Assembly (NCBI GenBank): GCA_900073065.1
Contig: FJOG01000004.1
Location: forward strand, 572,193-636,192
Length of the DNA stretch: 64,000 bases
Reading direction: 5' to 3'
From: Phialocephala subalpina
Lineage: Eukaryota; Ascomycota; Leotiomycetes; Helotiales; Mollisiaceae
Shown: positions 10,983 through 21,146 of the stretch, one piece after another
Layout of the letters: each line of letters opens with the position of its first letter
How positions within the stretch are numbered: the stretch's first letter is position 1
Made by a program: the position numbers and the translations under genes
The notes under the pieces: model-generated
Seen by the model: the letters and a program-made list of their open reading frames with translations, nothing else
What the model was told of the DNA's origin: nothing
The model's database searches: none

Positions 10983-12488
10983 ACGATGCCGGGATAGTGG
11001 AGACTGGAGAGGTGGAAGTGGGTGCTTGAGCGGAGGAACACGTTCAGGGTAGTGGCGGTGTGGTGGTAGGTGATGTTGATGAGATGATGACTGTCTTTAC
11101 GAGATCCATGATAAATTTATACCATTTGAATTGCTTGAGCTGCTACTACTATCAATGTTTTTAACTTCTTTACTCTCTTCTTCCATCTTTCCTACTTACG
11201 CCTTGCTGCCGTCTTGTTGATCTCAGTTTCGTGGTTGGAGTGCTTGGAGTTCCAGGCTCCTTGCGATATATCTCAGCGCCTCAGGCTGAGAATCGCTAGC
11301 TTCCAGGCTACCACTGCCAAGTTTCAGGGCATGTTGGCTCGCTTCAGCCTTCAGCACGCCAGCAGTCGCTCAAATGGATATCTTTTCTGGCAATATCAAA
11401 GCATCTGAGTGCGAAAATAGCGAAGTTCTTCAAATCCTTGAGATGATCCAAGCCTAATATCTTCAACTCCAGCGAAGAGACGCTGAGGCGTCGGAATTTA
11501 TCGCTGAGGTCACTGGTTTTCAGGCATCCGCTCGCTGGACTTTCAGGCTGCTGGTCGCCAAATAGGAGTCAAGGACAGTGCGTACCGTTTACGGCAAGGG
11601 GGGAGACTTTTCGGCACTAGAGGAAGCCGAATGGAAGCGCGAGCATTAGGACGCAAAAGGGCACTATCCACAGGCCAGGAATATTCAGACCCCATCTAAC
11701 TCAAATCTCAGAGGCAGCACACGCCCTCTCCCCCAACATCACCGCCAGCTCTAAAACCCACCCTCCTTCCTCCCTTCCACACAACTCAAATGCTCAATAG
11801 ATTCCCTCCTCGGTCTGCAACTCACATCATCATCGCTATTCTTGCCATCACTATCAAACTGCGGATCCTCGGAGAGTAGCAAGCACTTTTATCTAGTTGA
11901 GCAGCAAATGACACTCGTGATTGGCCGAGGTACCTCATTATTTTCAATCTGGGATCATTCCCTTGCCCGAAAAATGATCCCTGTGTGAATGTATGTCAAT
12001 TACATAGTGATTGGCAGAAATATGGAACAAGAATCACTGCTCCTCAGAAAGACAGGGAGCTCGCTTCTGAAGCGAGGAATGCCAAGAGTTTCGTGTGCGG
12101 GTAATACACAAAAAGTATTGTACAAGGAGATTATGTTTGGCGCGATGGTAGTAAAGGATGCTCTGGGTTCTTTTTGATTCATTTTCGAAGACAAAGACAA
12201 GGATTCGTGGATTTGAGGAGGAGCAAGCCGAATCGAGGACACTTTTGGTTCTTGATTCACTTCAACTCATGATCAGAAACAACAGCAAATCCTGTTCCAT
12301 ACAGAAAGCGATTTTCAAAGTAACTTATGTGGGTTGAGAATATTGGAAAAAGAAAGAGTGCCTCAATATATTGGACATTGTGTGGGGGTGCAAGGCTTAT
12401 TCATTATTTCTTCAGACAGCAAGTAAACCTCCGATCCAGCAACCATTACCATGTTTCCTCATCAACATCGCAACCCAGCATACATCTT
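10983..12488. other. Intergenic after OPT transporter
   Basis: This holds the transporter's 3' region and otherwise no confident gene. A possible relic coding stretch at 11374-11565 is listed separately. Confidence 0.4.
11374..11565 (+). pseudogene. Possible gene relic, unknown family
   Basis: From an ATG at 11374 a frame of 64 codons is open except for one TAA near 11455. The composition looks protein-like (MDIFSGNIKASECENSE, then LQLQRRDAEASEF and TGFQASARWTFRLLVAK). No family is recognised. Nearby DNA is rich in CAGGCT/CAGCCT-type repeats. It could be chance. Confidence 0.2.
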
Positions 12489-13364
12489 TCAAGAACCAAA
12501 TCCACCATCGGTAGCTCCAGCCTCCTTCAACATCTTCTTCTCATACCGATCACTAGCTCGCTTTTGTGCTGCCTGGTACTCCTGATCTTTGTGATTCTTT
12601 CCGAAGCTATCGCTGACTACTGCTCCTCTATCAAGTCGATACTTCTTTAAAGCCTCACGCTCGGGAATCGTGACGCGAATGCGGTGCAACACCTGATCTG
12701 GATGCTTTGCGAAGGAGCTACCGGATTTCTGTTGGTAACTTGGGCGGATAGCCTTCAACTCAGCTTCGGTCAAACTCACCTGAGGTTGCGCGTACTCAAG
12801 GCGTTGCCTGCAGATATTAGCATGAGCAGCAAAACAGCCTTGATCTACTTACTTGTATGGAGCATTCTTTGTTCTTGTCTTGCCATGCTTGTTGACGTAA
12901 GTCTCTCTCACGACTCGAGTCTGACTTGGTGCGGCAGGTGCGGGATTTGGATCAAAGGTTGGACGCAAGCCAGTCTCGTCGACAGCAAAGGTATTATTTG
13001 CAGAAATCATTGCATATGATGTACTGGATTGCGGCTCGATGGCAGTGAAAGTCCCTGCTTGGTATTGCTGCGCGAAGTATGGTTGCATCTGCTCATAGTA
13101 ACCGAAGTCGGGGTGTTGTTGCGGATTAAAGCTGTCGACTTGCTTGTGTTTGTGCATTCCACCACTGGGAAAGACATACTATGCGCGTTAGATAGGTGGA
13201 TAAAAGACTAATTATTGAGACGAACTTACCGCTTGCTGTGACATGTTGATATCTTCAAGTTGCGTGTGTCCGTCAATTCCATCGGTGGAGAAGAAATTCT
13301 AGACGCGTTAGATAACCGAACAAGAACGCAATCACTGGGGTGCGCATACCGGTTGCTGTGACAT
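12489..13364 (-). CDS. Unknown protein with YVNKHG and ELKAIR blocks (paralogue A)
   Basis: Function unknown. Four exons on the minus strand fit: 13364-13350, 13298-13230, 13178-12853 and 12807-12489, giving 242 residues. The N-terminal 130 residues are rich in Gln, Pro and Ser (for example FNPQQHPDFGYYEQMQPYF), suggesting disorder. A basic block TYVNKHGKTRTKNAPYK precedes the third intron, then SLTEAELKAIRPSYQQKSGS and a charged C-terminus with DRYEKKMLKE. Both blocks recur in the damaged gene at 37.1-38.1 kb, so this is a small paralogous family. The first two exon/intron units are tandem duplicates: both end in ATGTCACAGCAA plus donor, and both introns are 51 bp and end in CTAACGCG. Several Myb-like genes follow on the other strand. 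A nuclear role would fit the basic block but is not shown. Confidence 0.72.
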
Positions 13365-13367
13365 GTT
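13128..13367. repeat. Tandem duplication of a 120-bp exon-intron unit
   Basis: Two adjacent units of about 120 bp, on the minus strand about 13367-13248 and 13247-13128, each contain AACATGTCACAGCAA, a 51-bp intron with TATCTAACGCG near its end, and the following exon start. The second ATG is in frame with the first. It explains the repeated MSQQ in paralogue A. Confidence 0.75.
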
Positions 13368-13940
13368 TCTCTGGTTGCCGCTTTCTGTGGACCTCAACGC
13401 GGACAAGGGAAGATGGTAGATCGGAAGGAGGAGTACAGCACCAGAGGCCTTGTTTATAAAGGCGACGACATTGCAACGGTGATTAGAATTATTCAACTAG
13501 TGCCACGCTAGTCCCTTCTCAGACACTTCATCCTTTCCAAAGAAAGACAAGGCTCTAGCCAGAGCAGCATTATGTGCGGAAGTACATTTGCCCGAAGTTT
13601 CTCCTTGTAATGACCTAGAGAAGTTCACAACTTGTAAGTATTAAATTGTTTGAACCTTTATAGGAATAGCATTACATGGAATAAATGTTGGTAAAGATTG
13701 GGAGAGGAATTGCGCTTCTTTATATCTTCATGTTCCTGTTGTTTCTCTTGACTTTCACTTCACGGCGCGCTCGCTACTCATTACATTCAAACTTCCGGTT
13801 TGGGTATCGTGCACTACGCAATTGTTCAAACAAATACACTGAGGCAAAGAGACCACACGTTCAAGATGAAGGAGTACATAGAGGAGTGTAGGTTGCTTGC
13901 AGATTTGCTATTGGAGCCATCATTTCTCTTGCAAACCAAG
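13368..13940. other. Intergenic
   Basis: This is the upstream region of paralogue A and the downstream region of the BTB gene. No other gene is supported; a 68-residue frame at 13685 starting with a hydrophobic stretch has no other support. Confidence 0.4.
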
Positions 13941-14820
13941 TCATTCGAGCCTCCGGGCTCGTCTTGATCGCCTCCTTTGACGAATTTCCCTCCGGTCTCT
14001 CACTCCATTCTGGTGCATATTTACAGTACATTTCTTCCATTCACAATCAGGTAATAGAGTGTGTTCTTTGATCTTCTCCATCACCTCGCAATGAAGGTCA
14101 CAATTTGCACCGACAGCTTCTACCCATTCCATATCCTTGTTGCAGCTTGCAAAGCTTTGTCGAACCAAATAGTCCTTGGTCATGCGGTCAACGAAGCTTG
14201 CTTGCATGGAAGAGCCATTTACCGTATTTTCATACACAAAGCATACCTCCTCGGGGCTTGGAAGTCTATGCTCCCTGGAAAGACATTGTTGCACTTGAGA
14301 AACGGTTTTTTGGGCAAGTTCAGTCATTCCAAAAATGTCGGCGAGGACAAACAAGCCACAGACGGAGAGACAATGAGTACCATCTCTGACTCGGCCATCA
14401 TTTGAGTGCTGTAGACGACACTCGAGCTTTCCGCTGCAGATCCAATCCACGAAGTGAGCAAACGCAGTGTGGTGGTGTTCCTCGAGGTTGATCTTCTTTG
14501 CAACGCTCTCCTCAAAGCCGCCTTTAAAAGCGGCCCGGAAGTATTCCGAATGATCGCACAGCAGCTGCTCTGGCAAAAACCAAGTCTTCTGTGCGTCTCC
14601 AGTGCCGACAGAGACTTCGACGCGAGCACTGACGACAAAATATCCGGAGAAATGTCAACTTGTGGGGTCATCTGAATGAGGTCAGGGCCATGTACTCGTT
14701 GATTGGAGTCAATTGCTTGACGTTTTCAAGTCCTTCGGGGACAGCTCGGACGGAGTGAGTGCAAACTTCCATGTTCTCGTCAGAAATTTCTAGCTCGTAC
14801 CAAGCCTCATCAAAATCCAT
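13941..14820 (-). CDS. BTB/POZ domain protein 1
   Basis: BTB domains mediate homodimerisation and often recruit CUL3 ubiquitin ligases or act in chromatin regulation; the partner here is unknown. Two exons are proposed, 14820-14696 and 14628-13941 (intron 67 bp, donor GTACAT), giving 270 residues. The long downstream frame lacks an ATG before the domain, so the upstream exon starting MDFDEAWYELEIS supplies the start. The domain runs from about residue 43 (VEVSVGTGDAQKTWFLPEQL) through LLCDHSEYFRAAFKGGFEES and INLEEHHHTAFAHFVDWI, then GLFVLADIFGMTELAQ. That order (core strand-helix, D-x-x-x-F-xx-F, F-xx-W) is typical of fungal BTB proteins with no extra domain. The C-terminus ends in an Arg-rich run. 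A second BTB-like gene lies just upstream in the same orientation. Confidence 0.75.
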
Positions 14821-15525
14821 GATTTGTAGTGGTCGTTGAATCACAAACGAAGGGTGTTGTATTGGACTTTCTGCGCTAATGATGATGTAGGTTTGAATTG
14901 ACGTCAGCAAAAAAATGAGTGAAACCGAAAGGGGCTGGGAGGAGGTAGGAAGAAATATTATATCATCCACAGGAGCACTCTACTTTTGCTTTTGCATGCT
15001 CGGGACGCTTCAGGTAAGAGCGCTAAGGGTGTGTGAGGAGGGTGGATCAGCTATTTGACAGGATGCTGTATGAGCGGCGGTCTTCCAAGCTGCAGCCCCT
15101 GCACTTCCTTCACGATCACTTGCATGAAACTAGAAAGATAGGAGAAAACGGGACGAGGCATACCTGCCCAGTGCTGCTTTTCTCACTCAACGCATAGTCG
15201 AGGAACCCCATGCGAGAAGTAATGTTGCCGAGAAACAAACTTTTCCCAGTCGTCCTCGAATTCGAGGGCAGAGTGGCATCTCACAGCTCGGAAACATCTT
15301 GAAGTTTACCCTTATGGGAAACTTTACAATGATGAAGTGACTGTACAATGTTTTAGCTTGCAACCTGTGTGTCAAAAATTTCAAATTTGGATGACTCGAA
15401 GACTGTGCTCAGAGGATACTCGATTTGAAGTGCGAGGATCTTCGAAAAGTTTCTCGAAAAATGAAAAGCTATGAAAGCGCGAATTCAAGTATATACACTG
15501 CGAACGAGGTGAGAACACAGAGTTG
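14821..15525. other. Intergenic between BTB genes
   Basis: No gene is supported. It presumably holds the promoter of BTB gene 1 (minus strand) and the 3' region of BTB gene 2. Confidence 0.4.
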
Positions 15526-16432
15526 TCAATGTTCGCCGCTACGCGGGCCCCTACTTCCTTCTACCGACTCCCTCAACCCAGCCAATATCTCAGCCGCTTC
15601 TGACACAGCATCCTCTTCATGGCTGCTGCCGAGCACCCTTCGTAACGACTCGGATGACTCAGTTGTGGCTGTGTATTCGGTATTCGTTGACGATGGCCGT
15701 TCGACAAAGTCAGCATCTGATGAGGTCCATGGGTGATGCAGTCGGCAATCCCAAATCTCACACGATGCTGCAGATTTGTTCAAATGATGCTGACATGCTC
15801 TGAGAATGTCGAAGGCAAAGTCCTCATGGCAAGCGCTGAGGGATGCAAGCTCTCGTAGATTGACTCGAGCCGAGTGGGAAAAAAAGAGACGAACAAAGTG
15901 TTTAACAATGCTTTGGAGAAGGCGTGTGGAATGTTCCATTGAGTACAGGTATCCAATTTCTGTAGGAAGAGGTAGCCAGGATCCCTGCCAGTATGGTTTC
16001 CGGACTTGCTCATATAGAAGTTGACTTTCCTCTGCCAGATCAGGGAGGTGGAACTGGACTGCGAGGACATACACCACGCACCACTCCGATACGTGTGTAT
16101 CGTTGTTGATGTGGTGTATATCCATATCCTCCATCGGAAGGCAATTCATGTATCGAATGAGATGTCCAAATACTCTTGTTGCCAGTGCTGGCAGGCGGAT
16201 ATGGAACTCTTCGTCGTCAAGATATGTCGTGGAAGCCGCTCGGAAGGCATTCAGGGTAGGTCCGGGCGGAATTGGGGATTTGAGGTGATGGAAGTCTGGT
16301 TGTCCTTGATCTCCAACAAGTACATGAACGACTTGACACTCATTCGCGCAACATGGACTTGACAGAATCAGCAAAGGCGCTAGAGCAAAAATGTAAAGGT
16401 ACGAACCACTGGGCTGGCACTGGCAGAGACAT
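15526..16432 (-). CDS. BTB-like protein 2
   Basis: The ATG at 16432 was chosen because a TATAAAAG-type box lies about 85 bp upstream, which puts the longer open frame's ATG at 16572 outside the transcript. Exons 16432-16403 and 16338-15526 (64-bp intron) give 280 residues. Domain features: CQVVHVLVGDQGQPDFHHLK at the start, FRAASTTYLDDEEFHIRLPA, VFGHLIRYMNCLPMED, then VYVLAVQFHLPDLAEESQLL, matching the order of a divergent BTB/POZ fold. The tail is Ser/Glu-rich. Size and layout match BTB gene 1, so the two may be an old duplicate pair, though direct identity is low. The 5' exon is an inference; the long second exon is solid. Confidence 0.62.
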
Positions 16433-16515
16433 CTTCTTCGTTGGTTCCTTCGGTACAATGAAATGCGCAGTCTAGAAATATGTTGAACACAGCCAATTAT
16501 TGAGCTGAGTGAAAG

Positions 16516-16524
16516 CTTATAAAA
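16516..16524 (-). promoter_or_regulatory. TATA box of BTB-like gene 2
   Basis: The minus strand reads CTTTTATAAGC, a TATA element about 85 bp before the proposed start codon. Confidence 0.4.
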
Positions 16525-16572
16525 GGGTTCTGAGAATCCACAATCAGGGCATGGAGTGTAGAGGGGCGACAA

Positions 16573-17799
16573 ATGCCCATATCATAGATGATGAAAGGAA
16601 TCCAGCAAGAGAAGAGGCCTTCCAAACGGATATGTGCACCTCGCAGCTCTCATGCCTCACATCAGGACATTCCTACCAAAATGATAATACACTAAATCTA
16701 TAACCCGAGTTTGTGCTTCCGAGAATAAACTCACGGCACCAAAATGACATAATATATTAAAACGCTATATTTATGTATTATACCGTGAATATCTAGTTAC
16801 TCGGTGAGAAGAAGTAGATTAGTGATATTTCAATTTATCTCGATATGCTTCTTGATTTGGCTTGATTTACCGCCGGCGACTTTTGATTGGAGAGCGGAAA
16901 GTCACATGGCAGAATTGGAAGAGGGGACAACAACGCTGCTCTCCACGGTCACCCGTCCTTTAGCTATGCATTGTGGATGTTTTGATCACTTCTTCTACCC
17001 TTGTATATTCACAAGATTCTCTTGGCTCAACATAAAGCTCAAGCCCTGGAAAAGCAACTTGAAAGCCGTAGGTAGTTGCACAAGGCATGTTTGGCATCTA
17101 CAGGGGTGGAACTGCTCGTTTATTGGCTCTTTTGTGCTGAAATGGACGGCAACATCTCAAAGTAAAAAACTTAATAGAAAAAGAAGGATTCCTTGAAAGC
17201 AAAATGATTAAATATGAGCTATAATATATTTCTATTTTAAGTTAAATTATATCTTAGCGCTCACGCCAAAAAAGACAGTAAAGCAGCCATCAAGTACAGC
17301 CGATGTACACATTGCCGCTTTTGTGCAGGTCGCAGATTCCCTTGAAAGTTCAATGAGACGGATTGCAGAGAAGAGCAACATGCAGAGTCCAGTCTTGATA
17401 GAATACGAAGTTGTGGAGATAGTAGGGCATGCCATACTTCGATCGACATATTGCTGATAAGCGTCTGGGAACAGATGGGCAAATAGGCAGGAAGAACGAG
17501 GTGGCCTTACAAACCGGAGAGTGTCGGGACACCACAGATTTCGAGTGCACCCACGGATATCATTCGGTCATCGGAGTGTCCAGATTATTTCCCAGCCTTT
17601 TTCGATGGCGAATTGAGCCAATGCATGACCTTCTTCGGAACTCGGTCCCACTACTTACATGATAAAGCCCACCCCGAAATCTTAGAAAGATTTGGAAACA
17701 TCGGAAAGATTTGGAAACATCGCCTTCAACCCACCAACAAATACAACAACGAGTTCCTATATTACACTTGAACACTTCAAGAATATCTCGATTGGCACC
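16573..17799. other. Intergenic with AT-rich patches
   Basis: AT-rich patches at about 16685-16830 and 17155-17260 look like decayed repeat. The 130-residue frame between them has no protein-like features I trust. The last 150 bp are probably leader of the next gene, with a duplicated GGAAACATCGGAAAGATTT-like stretch near 17680-17720. Confidence 0.4.
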
Positions 17800-18288
17800 A
17801 TGCCTCCTCAAGTACGACAATTGATGATCTAAAATCAAATGCTGTACCAACTTGCTGACAAATTACAGGACCAAACCAAACAAGCGAAATTCTCAGAAGT
17901 CGAAACTCAGTTCCTCCTGGCATACATCAGAAATCTTACCTCCACTCCCCAGGTCAGTTATACTCTGCTAAAAGCACACTGCATCTTTACGAGTAAGATG
18001 TATGTTGACATATACGTCTACTTCCAGGTCAACTGGGATGCAGTTGCCAAGGAGCGTGGCTACGATAAGGTCTCTTCTGCACAGAAGTATTTTTCGAAAT
18101 TGAGGATTAAGCATGGTATCAACATGCAAACCGAAGGAAAACAACCAATCAGCCCACAGAAGAGACGTGTTGGAAACACGCCAAAGAGAGCAGCTCGGGA
18201 AGTCAAGAAGTCTAAGGTCGCTGGAAGTGACGGGTCGCCAGCTCCGACAGATGACTTTGATTCAGGTACTGAGGAGGATGAATTTTGA
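17800..18288 (+). CDS. Myb/SANT-like small protein 1
   Basis: First of seven related genes. Exons 17800-17811, 17869-17952 and 18028-18288 give 118 residues. The domain is about residues 10-65: ETQFLLAYIRNLTSTPQ, then VNWDAVAKERGY and SSAQKYFSKLRIKHGI. It reads as three helices of a fungal Myb/SANT-like DNA-binding fold with the Trp kept. The second intron (75 bp) lies in phase 0 exactly before VNW, as in all members, and contains no in-frame stop. The tail is basic (KRRVGNTPKRAAREVKKSK) and then acidic (GTEEDEF end). A nuclear DNA- or chromatin-binding role is inferred. The 8-bp target of the large hAT element lies 309 bp downstream. Confidence 0.8.
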
Positions 18289-18596
18289 TTGAAGAGAGGG
18301 CTTTGAAAAAAAATGAGGATGGCACAAGGGTACTCACTTTCGGTGTTTTCTCTGGAATCGATAGGAGACAGAATACATCACTAAGGTCTACTGATTCTGC
18401 AACTTCCTGAAATGAACCCCAATGTGCTGTGATTGTGTTGCAGCTCAAATGAACCAACTTTCGAATTCGTCCAAATAGAATTCCGAACATGCAGCGCAGT
18501 GCCATGCCCTCCATAACGAGACCGTGACCTCTTGGATCTCTGACATCTCTTTTAACTGCAATCCCCGGCTGCTCCCGACAAAGCTCGAAATGGTTG
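18289..18596. other. 3' region of Myb-like gene 1
   Basis: No gene is seen. It ends at the hAT target site TCAATGCA. Confidence 0.4.
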
Positions 18597-20054
18597 TCAA
18601 TGCACAGTGTGAGAAATTGAGTAGTACTCAATAGCGAACTAAGTGCTACTCAACTCAACTCAACCAAAATCTTAGGCTACTCTACTCAACTCAATAGCTA
18701 ATGAGTAGTATTGAGTAGGCTATTGAGTAGAATCACGTGGTTTGGAGCCGCAGCACTTAATTGGCCAAATTAGCGAAGGGGCCTAAGAGTAGGCCTAATT
18801 GGGTAGAGCGCCTCGCTTATTTAAGCTCCGAAGGTTTTGCCGATGCCGAAAACTAAGGACCCTCCGATAATTAACTCGAAGGATTTAATTAATAATAAAC
18901 CGAATAAATTGTTTAAAAATATATTCTCCGGGACTTAAAGTCTCTCGGACACTTAAAATGACCTCCGAAAATTAAAGAGCCAAAATATTATTCGATTTAT
19001 TAAATAATATATATAACTCGACGATTTCCTCGAAAATAATCATTATTCTCAATACAAACAATTTAATAACAATTCAACTACACAATATTTCTTCGAGATT
19101 TTTTTATCAAAATACTCTTCATTACTTAATAATAGCTTTTAAAACTATTAACTCTTTCAATCGAGCTCAAAATACTCTTGAATTTGAGCTTAATAATCCT
19201 TTCGAATAAAGTTCTCTTTTTAAGGCCGATCTTTTCAAGAAAAAACTTGAAAAAGTTCAATTTAACCCTAATAATCTAAAAACGGTTATTGTATCTTATT
19301 GAAATTGCCCGTAAATACTTATATTTTTAATATTTTCTTTTGTTTTTAATTTTAAAATATTTATTAATATTTATAGGAAAAAATGGCTTAAACAACTAAT
19401 TAATCATTCTACGAGCAACTATAAAGCACATCTTAAGTCTAACTATAAAGTACTTTATATTAAGTATTTGAATCTTAAAGATAATAGTATATTTTTTTAT
19501 ATTTAGATTTTTTAATAATTTACTAATATTTATTTAGATAATTCTTTTAATGCTTTTAATTCTCAAATGAGTATTATAGACTCATTTTCTACTATAAGAG
19601 CTAGTAAACGATCGAGAATAAAGACTCTACTTCTTTTGTTTAATAAAAATACTTTTTAGAGATTATTATTGAATTTTTTAATATTAAATAATATTTCCTT
19701 TCGAGCACTTTCTAGTGTAACTTTTCGAGCACTAATTAAATACTTTAATTCGTTTGTATATTACTTATTCTATAGTATTTCTTACTAATTGATTAATAAG
19801 AATATCCCTAAAATATATAGAGTTATTTTAAAAGAACGATTAAATCTTCTTTATATTTCGAAATTAGAGATAATTAAGCTCGAGTTACAAAAACAAATTA
19901 ACTCCGGCGGAGGTTTCTCTTTGACTTTAAATGCTTAAACTACTATTAATCAAAACGTATATCTCGGAATTACTATGTAAGTTTTTTCTTTTAAATTAAT
20001 CAAAAAAATATTTATTAATTTTTTAAATCATTTTATAAATAAAGATTTCCAAAT

Positions 20055-21146
20055 TGTAACGGAAGTTACGGTTGGTTGAAGTGATGATAATATTGATGAT
20101 TGATGTTTGTTNNNNNNNNNNNNNNNNNNNNNNNNNNNNNNNNNNNNNNNNNNNNNNNNNNNNNNNNNNNNNNNNNNNNNNNNNNNNNNNNNNNNNNNNN
20201 NNNNNNNNNNNNNNNNNNNNNNNNNNNNNNNNNNNNNNNNNNNNNNNNNNNNNNNNNNNNNNNNNNNNNNNNNNNNNNNNNNNNNNNNNNNNNNNNNNNN
20301 NNNNNNNNNNNNNNNNNNNNNNNNNNNNNNNNNNNNNNNNNNNNNNNNNNNNNNNNNNNNNNNNNNNNNNNNNNNNNNNNNNNNNNNNNNNNNNNNNNNN
20401 NNNNNNNNNNNNNNNNNNNNNNNNNNNNNNNNNNNNNNNNNNNNNNNNNNNNNNNNNNNNNNNNNNNNNNNNNNNNNNNNNNNNNNNNNNNNNNNNNNNN
20501 NNNNNNNNNNNNNNNNNNNNNNNNNNNNNNNNNNNNNNNNNNNNNNNNNNNNNNNNNNNNNNNNNNNNNNNNNNNNNNNNNNNNNNNNNNNNNNNNNNNN
20601 NNNNNNNNNNNNNNNNNNNNNNNNNNNNNNNNNNNNNNNNNNNNNNNNNNNNNNNNNNNNNNNNNNNNNNNNNNNNNNNNNNNNNNNNNNNNNNNNNNNN
20701 NNNNNNNNNNNNNNNNNNNNNNNNNNNNNNNNNNNNNNNNNNNNNNNNNNNNNNNNNNNNNNNNNNNNNNNNNNNNNNNNNNNNNNNNNNNNNNNNNNNN
20801 NNNNNNNNNNNNNNNNNNNNNNNNNNNNNNNNNNNNNNNNNNNNNNNNNNNNNNNNNNNNNNNNNNNNNNNNNNNNNNNNNNNNNNNNNNNNNNNNNNNN
20901 NNNNNNNNNNNNNNNNNNNNNNNNNNNNNNNNNNNNNNNNNNNNNNNNNNNNNNNNNNNNNNNNNNNNNNNNNNNNNNNNNNNNNNNNNNNNNNNNNNNN
21001 NNNNNNNNNNNNNNNNNNNNNNNNNNNNNNNNNNNNNNNNNNNNNNNNNNNNAAGTGATGATAATATTGATGATTGATGTCAAGGAAACCTCGGCTATAG
21101 AGATGCTATATAGGGAATGTAAGGTCACGTGTATAAGACCGTAACA
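20055..21146. mobile_element. LTR element nested in the hAT transposon
   Basis: The left end TGTAACGG and right end CCGTAACA form TG...CA termini with short inverted repeats. They are flanked by a perfect 5-bp target duplication CAAAT at 20050-20054 and 21147-21151. Most of the interior is the gap. A 28-bp stretch, AAGTGATGATAATATTGATG and its continuation, occurs on both sides of the gap, which fits the gap starting in one LTR and ending in the other. It may be a full retrotransposon or a solo LTR mis-assembled. Confidence 0.8.
20112..21052. other. Assembly gap (941 N)
   Basis: A run of N inside the nested LTR element. Long frames reported across it are artefacts. Confidence 0.99.

Noticed and set aside
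16433..16572. Upstream ATG at 16572 as start of BTB-like gene 2
   Set aside because: It lies upstream of the TATA element and adds a Cys/Arg-rich stretch unlike a BTB leader.
16804..17196. 130-codon frame between AT-rich patches
   Set aside because: No domain, unusual composition and no splice or promoter signal; probably chance.
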